64,000 bases of DNA from a virus: positions 1 through 64,000 of IMG/VR virus record IMGVR_UViG_3300044722_000002, one strand, 5' to 3'. The notes under the pieces are model-generated. The model had not been told where the DNA came from. It saw nothing but the letters and a program-made list of their open reading frames with translations, and made no database searches. Positions 59,801-64,000 of the stretch are shown piece by piece; positions within the stretch are counted from its first letter, which is position 1; each line of letters begins with the position of its first letter. The position numbers and the translations under genes were made by a program.

Positions 59801-60849
59801 CTGAAATATGGACAATAACCCTAAGCAGTGGAAGCCAATTGAGCGGGACGAAAACACATCCGATTTGGGTTGTGGGTTACGGGTGGAAACCGTTATCGGA
59901 GATAAGGGCAGGCGAGAGGTTGTTGTCTTTAACGGAGTGCGCTTCTATCGCTACCCAGAGTCAAAGCATTGGGCGCACCGAGCCTATTTCAAGCCCCACG
60001 TACACGCCGTTCGTAAGGGAATTGGTGCGTTACACATCGAGCTTTGGAAGTCTGTTCACGGAGATATTCCAGAAGATCACGCGGTTCATCACAGGGACCA
60101 TAATCCGCTTAACAACGCCGATTCCAATTTTGAATTACTTACCCGTTCCGAACATAGCAGCCATCACGGGAATAACATGCAGCCTGAAGTTAAGGCGCGA
60201 ATGCGCGCAAATATTATCAGCCAGCAGGAATTGGCAAAGATCTGGCATCGAAGCGACGAAGGAAGGGAGTGGCACAGAAAACACGCTTACCAAAGCATTC
60301 AGCCGCCACCTAAAATTGAAATGCAATGCATGTACTTCTTTTGTCAAAAGCTTTTTCAGGGGCGTAAGGGGGTTAGTAAGTTTTGTTCGACGGTCTGTAA
60401 GCAGCGCGATTACGACGGAGTTGTTCCCACATGGCGATTATGTTTACAGTGTAATACGCCGTTTGAAGTCGGAACCAAGGATCGCGTCCACTTATACTGC
60501 GGAGGTTTTCGTTGTAAGCAATCAGAGGATAGATGAACTTTCCACTGTTTACAATCTTTCAGTAGAGCGTCATTCTGAGTATTTCGCTAACGGCGTGCTG
60601 GTTCATAATTGTGACAGCACACGCGGAATTTTAACGGGTTTTGGGCCATCTGAACAGGCGATGACGCAATCACAGAAAATACAGCAAATCATCCCCGCTG
60701 GCTATCATAAATCTGAGTTGCTTTTGAGAAACGATATCCCTCCCGACGTTGCTCACATGACCGGGGAGATGGCTGACTGGCTGGCGCGAAGGACGCTTGC
60801 TTTAAGACAACCAAAAGCAGTAGACGATTATGGTCAGATTATTTCGTAA
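56833..60849 (+). CDS. terL: Terminase large subunit with two inteins
   Basis: 1338 residues from the ATG at 56833; a TTG 18 bases earlier is in frame but less likely. Walker A PRETGKSS (108-115); the Walker B line LRPSMVI...CDDYDELGDS is interrupted by intein 1 (217-583). Nuclease domain with DVGLDIGYT (D761, D765); last acidic motif DDDE...CDSTRG is interrupted by intein 2 (946-1259). After splicing the protein is about 657 residues, normal for a terminase. Packages DNA through the portal encoded just downstream. Confidence 0.9.
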   Translation: MPEPTLEHVLDLLASSTPEQVDKTMSWLKANIPDTYKRLSAYLKLNKGIFIERRGPEHWLKTLGAQTFTRPFAPIQRRFWEWNWGALNKVRNGVPLDPKETVGFLPWPRETGKSSHVEWAAIAEGAILKSGYVIYLSAKLSQAIDHVVAIRDRIESEHVAETYPWLGKPKLGAHGNKFGWGQEFLMTSGGWSIRPVGADVAMRGGKSINLRPSMVICHERGTRMLHESQWIKVEDHPTAKEHRSDGVEVQLHGLPFRETVSLDHRYKVISKRRTTVNGEKNVYVWTAPAWVKGSDLSEECYVGLPIDFSVKPLQPVLKDFSRKKIVGRDKKGRITKYENVGLERVVIEEFFDPDWWWLIGLWWGDGHLTKTQVGWTIATAEPEIFARVSSILRRWNKPYSVVPKSGCSQIVIAHTAMSRWLRTWKLSKKQGHKAPPAWVEKLNSVYQERLIQGYVAADGFIDIAGNGVRITSVSLEGLLALRRILLRFGICSSIRRGVGPGQIVIKGRTCQTQQKYDLRFRGGARSLGYPFDDQTRYDFVQYFIEDGWLWSKIRSLAPALDKVFVPIKTEDHTYVTAFGQSHNCDDYDELGDSPHVVEHKEHMLTRAILPMGNANTRVLVPQNPIHPNSVVNRMLTGASLALAIRTIFGEINEEGSLSARPIQAVKGLVYEVRQADEGPYSVITQGESNWPGITVSDWEGTMNRVSPDAFAAEYQHDMTVVKEERVLPEYDDRVLRLHVITWSQFEAKYKIRRIPRDWPCDVGLDIGYTVAHKSAWSFISKVPQAYELSGSIFRYRGRTFTGIGIDEQAVIIRSELWPEEKIEREYMSHEKLGERMVLNSKHDWHFNPFPDIGKFAGVAQWRHFLMSDHSQPHPFHPDRKGIDGRWELGRPAWFDVVDDRQFIAPVDDAGMKGHRDGAYNWRKVPVKLTDKGLTIEQPAKKDDDECFVAGTLITTARGEVPIEEIGQKDVVLTRQGWYSVLACGKTKSEAEIWTITLSSGSQLSGTKTHPIWVVGYGWKPLSEIRAGERLLSLTECASIATQSQSIGRTEPISSPTYTPFVRELVRYTSSFGSLFTEIFQKITRFITGTIIRLTTPIPILNYLPVPNIAAITGITCSLKLRRECAQILSASRNWQRSGIEATKEGSGTENTLTKAFSRHLKLKCNACTSFVKSFFRGVRGLVSFVRRSVSSAITTELFPHGDYVYSVIRRLKSEPRIASTYTAEVFVVSNQRIDELSTVYNLSVERHSEYFANGVLVHNCDSTRGILTGFGPSEQAMTQSQKIQQIIPAGYHKSELLLRNDIPPDVAHMTGEMADWLARRTLALRQPKAVDDYGQIIS
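57481..58581 (+). other. Intein 1, in the Walker B motif, with LAGLIDADG domain
   Basis: 367 residues, TerL 217-583. First residue Cys at 57481, last residues HN with a following Cys (58582). It separates the hydrophobic Walker B strand from its acidic residues, a highly conserved target. LIGLWWGDG (from 358) and LIQGYVAADG (450-459) are LAGLIDADG motifs, so this is a homing-competent full intein. No mutation of the Cys or Asn is seen. Confidence 0.85.
59668..60609 (+). other. Intein 2, at the last nuclease motif
   Basis: 314 residues, TerL 946-1259. Starts CFVAGTLI (Cys at 59668), has block B TKTHP (His 1009) and ends YFANGVLVHN with Cys following at 60610. About 240 residues between block B and the C-terminal block are not a LAGLIDADG or HNH domain in this frame; they correspond to the region that encodes an HNH enzyme in another frame. 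All four splicing motifs appear intact. Confidence 0.85.
59808..60536 (+). CDS. HNH homing endonuclease nested out of frame in intein 2
   Basis: 242 residues, frame offset by -1 to the terminase. ATG at 59808 has GAGG about 7 bases upstream. HVHAVRKGIG...WKSVHGDIPEDHAVHHRDHNPLNNADSNFELLTRSEHSSHHGN is the HNH core (residues about 69-118). Then two zinc-binding clusters (CMYFFC...CSTVC and CLQC...CGGFRC). Complete and intact, wholly inside the intein. A second protein made from the same DNA, by internal translation initiation, is inferred. Confidence 0.8.
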   Translation: MDNNPKQWKPIERDENTSDLGCGLRVETVIGDKGRREVVVFNGVRFYRYPESKHWAHRAYFKPHVHAVRKGIGALHIELWKSVHGDIPEDHAVHHRDHNPLNNADSNFELLTRSEHSSHHGNNMQPEVKARMRANIISQQELAKIWHRSDEGREWHRKHAYQSIQPPPKIEMQCMYFFCQKLFQGRKGVSKFCSTVCKQRDYDGVVPTWRLCLQCNTPFEVGTKDRVHLYCGGFRCKQSEDR

Positions 60850-60937
60850 CTAAATCATTGCGGTTACGGGCCTTCTAACGTATATTTCAGTTCGATGCGG
60901 CGACTCCCCGCAAAACCAAAGAGAGAGGTAAATAAAC

Positions 60938-61291
60938 ATGAGCGGTCTTTTAAGCTATAACAGTGCGTATCAAGTTCAGAGTGCTGACGTTGGTTACGCA
61001 ATCCTTCAAGCTGGCAAGCAGGGGTATCTCACTGACGCGCTGATCGTCGCCGCGACTTCTGCCGACGATCTCATTGCCGACGTGAATGCCGCGATCGTCA
61101 GCCCCGGCGCAGAGGCTAACCCGCAGCGTAACTCCATCGCTCGTGCACTCAAGGTCGGTCAAGGGCTTGGAGACTTGTCGAACGCGAGAGTTCAGGGCGC
61201 AACCAGCGTCCAGACACTAGCGGAACTTACCTGGGTTACGAACGATCAAAGTTATCTTACTGGGCATCTAGGGCCAAATCTTTTACCGTAG
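60938..61291 (+). CDS. Hypothetical head-module protein
   Basis: 117 residues. Ala/Gly/Val-rich helix and strand with no motif. GAGAGAGG ahead of the ATG. Between terminase and portal, so probably a packaging or head protein. Unknown function. Confidence 0.6.
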   Translation: MSGLLSYNSAYQVQSADVGYAILQAGKQGYLTDALIVAATSADDLIADVNAAIVSPGAEANPQRNSIARALKVGQGLGDLSNARVQGATSVQTLAELTWVTNDQSYLTGHLGPNLLP

Positions 61292-61321
61292 CGATTCCAA
61301 GGGTAGAAAGGAGTAGATTCC

Positions 61322-61690
61322 TTGTTCGGTCGCTACAGTGTTTTCAAGTGGCAGTTCTGGCGGTGGCGTTATCGCTACTGGCGCAAGCGTGCGGTAAAGG
61401 CTGAAAAGCTTTTAACTGCCGAGACTAACCGCAATCGTGAACGTGAGGACGAGCTAGCCACCGCCCCGATACGCTTGGGAGGATTATTTGCCCCGCCTCC
61501 CCGAGTGACGCAAGCACCGCCTATTGCTCAACCCGTACAGAGTGAAGGGTTGTCGTGGGCAGATAATCAGGAGTTTGAGATGTACTGGAAGCCGGACGCC
61601 GAAGCAGCCAATATCCCCGTATCTCAAGCCATGCAAAAGTTTCGTCAAGAGTTGGCAAGCCGTCATCTAAATGACGATCCTTTCAATTAG
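61322..61690 (+). CDS. Small basic protein before the portal
   Basis: 122 residues from a TTG with AAAGGAG upstream. Arg/Trp-rich helix (FKWQFWRWRYRYWRKRAVKAEKLL), a disordered Pro/Ala middle, and a helical end. The basic aromatic helix suggests nucleic-acid or membrane contact. Unknown function. Confidence 0.55.
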   Translation: MFGRYSVFKWQFWRWRYRYWRKRAVKAEKLLTAETNRNREREDELATAPIRLGGLFAPPPRVTQAPPIAQPVQSEGLSWADNQEFEMYWKPDAEAANIPVSQAMQKFRQELASRHLNDDPFN

Positions 61691-61696
61691 GAATGA

Positions 61697-64000
61697 ATGT
61701 CCCCCGAAAGTTATTTCACACAACTCTCAGTTCCTCTAGCGCGCACGGCCCAAAACTTCGCGCCGCGCAAGCCGTTGGACGATACCGTCCGCAATAAAAA
61801 ACTCCCCAAGACTCCCACTAAGTTTGAGCAGTCCATCCGTGAGTGGTACCAGTCAAAATTAAACTACGAAAAACTCGCGTGGGAAGAAATGATTTCAATG
61901 GCCCAACTGGTGGCCATGTTCCGCAAGGGTCAGCAGTTACTGGTTCGCCGTCCCTACGGCCCCGGTTACTATGTTCGTCCCGTTAAGGACGACTCGACTG
62001 ACCGGCAGACCGCGATGAACCTTATGTCCTTTCACTCTCAGGTGAGCGAGGCAAAGGTGATTGCGTCTAACCCTACGGTCAGCATGCGCGCGGGTGATGA
62101 CACCCCGGAAGCTATCGCTGCTGCGCAAGCCTGTAGGCCGACTGTAGATAATTATGAAACTGAGTGGTACACGGCAAAGTTCTCTCGTCGCGAAGCTATC
62201 CGATTCCTTACGGATGGAATGGTTATCCATCAGGTTCGCTGGAATCCGTTTAAGGGAGGGTATGAAGTTCAGGAGCGGAAAGTCTCTCGACAGGAGGTAA
62301 TGATCGATCCGGGTGCGGGGATTTGTGCTGATTGTCAACACGAAGCCGATGCCGATGAGTTCCAGCCTAGTGAGTACGGAAATAAATGTCCTAACTGTGG
62401 GAGTGAGGCGGTGGACGTTCGCAAATCCGTAAAACAAAACCTTCCACAAATCGGCATGGGCGCAAAGAAACTGGCAGGTGAACCGGAAATCATCTCAAGT
62501 CCCTTTGCATCTTGGCGTTGGGATTTATCAAGAGACTTGGAGTTGTCCTCATGGGCCATTAAACGTCAGCGAATAACTCAGGGCGCAATCAACCTCATGT
62601 TGGGAAACGTTACCGTCCCGGACAGTGCTAGTAGTGAAGATTACGGACTGGAACTAGTACACGCCGTTACCTATGGTGGACAAGCCTTTCAAGGAATTTC
62701 TCATACTGCTAATAATCAAAGCCAATGGGACAAACGCCCGACAATGGTTGAGGCGTGGATGTCCGCCGAAGATCAAGCAACTATTGAATGTGAAGAAGGT
62801 GACACGATCTGTGGAGTTACCATGCCGAAAGGTCGCATGTCGGACTTCTTCAAAGGTGCGCCGGTTTGTCTTGTCGGATTAAATGATATGTCGCTGATCG
62901 TAGGGACTTTCGCGAATGAATCCCACATGCAGGAAGTAGAAACAGCTCAGTGGTTCATGGATGCCGAGTCTGGCGGTGGACGAGGAATGGAAGATACCGC
63001 CGCTGTGCAGAAAAGGTTCAACGCGGTTGATGGGCATGTGTATAAAGGTCTGGCAACAACGGCCACCCCTCCTGTGTTCGTTGATATGCGAATGATTAAA
63101 GAGGACACTGGGCAGTACTTATTTAAGCCCGGCGTTAATCATGACGTGAACCTTTCCATGCTTCCGGTAGGAATGAAACTGCCTGATGCTATTTACATGC
63201 CGTCTCCCGGCGCGGTGTCTCAGCAGTACATTCAATACGGCTCTCAGTTTCTCATGCAGATGCTTACGATGTCGTCGCTTTCCGTGGACTTTTCTGAGAA
63301 CGTACTTCCGGTAGACAATCGAACCGCTACAGGGGCACAGATTACCGCCCAACTGGCAAACTCACTCTATGGCCCAATGCTTATCTCGAAAGGTGAATCA
63401 AGAGTAGGGATCGCCAAGAAGATCGTATCACTTGTAGCTAAGCATGGAGTAGCGTCGAGGTTCTTTCCGGGTAAGAGTAATGCACGTGGCCGATCAGTTT
63501 CCGGGCAGGACTTGAAGGGAAAGGTGATATTTGAACTAGTCGAGAACTCTCACCTTCCGGTAACTCCGTTTAGTCAACAGAGTGATGTGCAGAACATGTT
63601 CTTAGCGTATGGAAATGCGCAGGTGGCAATGGAGATCAAGAAGGCTGATCCTGAATTCTTCCGGGCTACATCTAAGCCTTACAACATTAACTGGGGCAGT
63701 GAGTCGGACGATAGTATTTCAACTCTTTGTCTGTCTCGATTGGAGCAGATGAAGCAAGCGTTACAGGCGGGTGTTGACGATCCGAACATGTTGACGCAGA
63801 TGATTCGACCTCCTGTGTCTATGTACGAACCAAAGCAAGCAGAAAAGAAGCAGTGGTGGAGCGACTGGCTTGACCTCGACAGCGCGCAGAAGTCCCCGCA
63901 GGTACTCCGACAAGCGGCGGAAGCGATGTACAATCTTCATTTGAACCTTGAGACACAGAGACAGATGCCGGAATCGGTCAACGAAGGCCTTGTGGCTGGT
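61697..64000 (+). CDS. Portal protein, cut by the window edge
   Basis: 768 residues visible from the ATG at 61697, no stop in the window. The layout (helical N-terminus with KLPKTPTKFEQSIREWYQSKLNYEKLAWEEMI, stem and crown region) fits P22-like/podovirus portal proteins. Unusual: CADC (C210, C213) and CPNC (C231, C234) make a zinc ribbon in the middle of the N-terminal half. A second ATG at 61693 in another frame is rejected. Confidence 0.85.
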   Translation, partial: MSPESYFTQLSVPLARTAQNFAPRKPLDDTVRNKKLPKTPTKFEQSIREWYQSKLNYEKLAWEEMISMAQLVAMFRKGQQLLVRRPYGPGYYVRPVKDDSTDRQTAMNLMSFHSQVSEAKVIASNPTVSMRAGDDTPEAIAAAQACRPTVDNYETEWYTAKFSRREAIRFLTDGMVIHQVRWNPFKGGYEVQERKVSRQEVMIDPGAGICADCQHEADADEFQPSEYGNKCPNCGSEAVDVRKSVKQNLPQIGMGAKKLAGEPEIISSPFASWRWDLSRDLELSSWAIKRQRITQGAINLMLGNVTVPDSASSEDYGLELVHAVTYGGQAFQGISHTANNQSQWDKRPTMVEAWMSAEDQATIECEEGDTICGVTMPKGRMSDFFKGAPVCLVGLNDMSLIVGTFANESHMQEVETAQWFMDAESGGGRGMEDTAAVQKRFNAVDGHVYKGLATTATPPVFVDMRMIKEDTGQYLFKPGVNHDVNLSMLPVGMKLPDAIYMPSPGAVSQQYIQYGSQFLMQMLTMSSLSVDFSENVLPVDNRTATGAQITAQLANSLYGPMLISKGESRVGIAKKIVSLVAKHGVASRFFPGKSNARGRSVSGQDLKGKVIFELVENSHLPVTPFSQQSDVQNMFLAYGNAQVAMEIKKADPEFFRATSKPYNINWGSESDDSISTLCLSRLEQMKQALQAGVDDPNMLTQMIRPPVSMYEPKQAEKKQWWSDWLDLDSAQKSPQVLRQAAEAMYNLHLNLETQRQMPESVNEGLVAG

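Overview
The window is part of a tailed double-stranded DNA phage (Caudoviricetes) or a close prophage relative. It carries terminase, portal, scaffold and capsid genes, a connector, tail and fibre module, a replication module, and dozens of tiny overlapping genes. No ribosomal, metabolic or integrase gene is visible. Gene order portal/connector/large tail protein/GNAT-like protein/fibres, with no recognisable tape measure, suggests a podovirus-like particle, but this is inference. The genome extends past both ends: a gene fragment opens the window and the portal gene runs off the right edge. The host cannot be named. At least seven genes have a TTGACA-type promoter whose -10 box lies only 6-9 nt before the start codon, so they should be read from leaderless or nearly leaderless mRNAs.

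Layout. Positions 1-12692 (+): connector-type proteins, a large tail protein, a GNAT-like protein, a gene without a normal start codon, then fibres and a pectate-lyase-fold tailspike. Positions 12693-20800 (-): a secreted metzincin protease, an ASCH-domain protein, many small zinc-binding or hypothetical proteins, a Lar-like protein, a DUF2786 protein and an HTH regulator, then an RNA ligase whose mRNA leader can fold into a tRNA-like cloverleaf. Positions 21210-23159 (+): a small island of membrane/coiled-coil proteins, perhaps a lysis cassette. Positions 23156-46599 (-): two DNA methyltransferases, a Gp37/Gp68-type protein, a DEDD exonuclease, an unassigned structured region (27.6-28.1 kb), a GIY-YIG/HTH fusion, NinG, a replication initiator with five internal iterons, an SSB-like protein, a RecB/Cas4-like nuclease, and a long run of small translationally coupled genes. 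Positions 46749-64000 (+): small terminase, small proteins, two candidate small RNAs, scaffold, major capsid protein (with an HNH gene antisense behind it), connectors, large terminase, and portal.

The large terminase is the most unusual gene. Two inteins interrupt it, one in the Walker B motif and one at the last acidic motif of the nuclease domain. The second intein has no endonuclease in its own frame; instead a complete HNH endonuclease gene is nested inside it in another reading frame, so the same DNA appears to encode two proteins. Other points for follow-up are the tRNA-like leader of the RNA ligase, the leaderless promoter family, the gene at 4856-5317 with no ATG/GTG/TTG start, and two promoter-terminator units at 49.66-49.93 kb.
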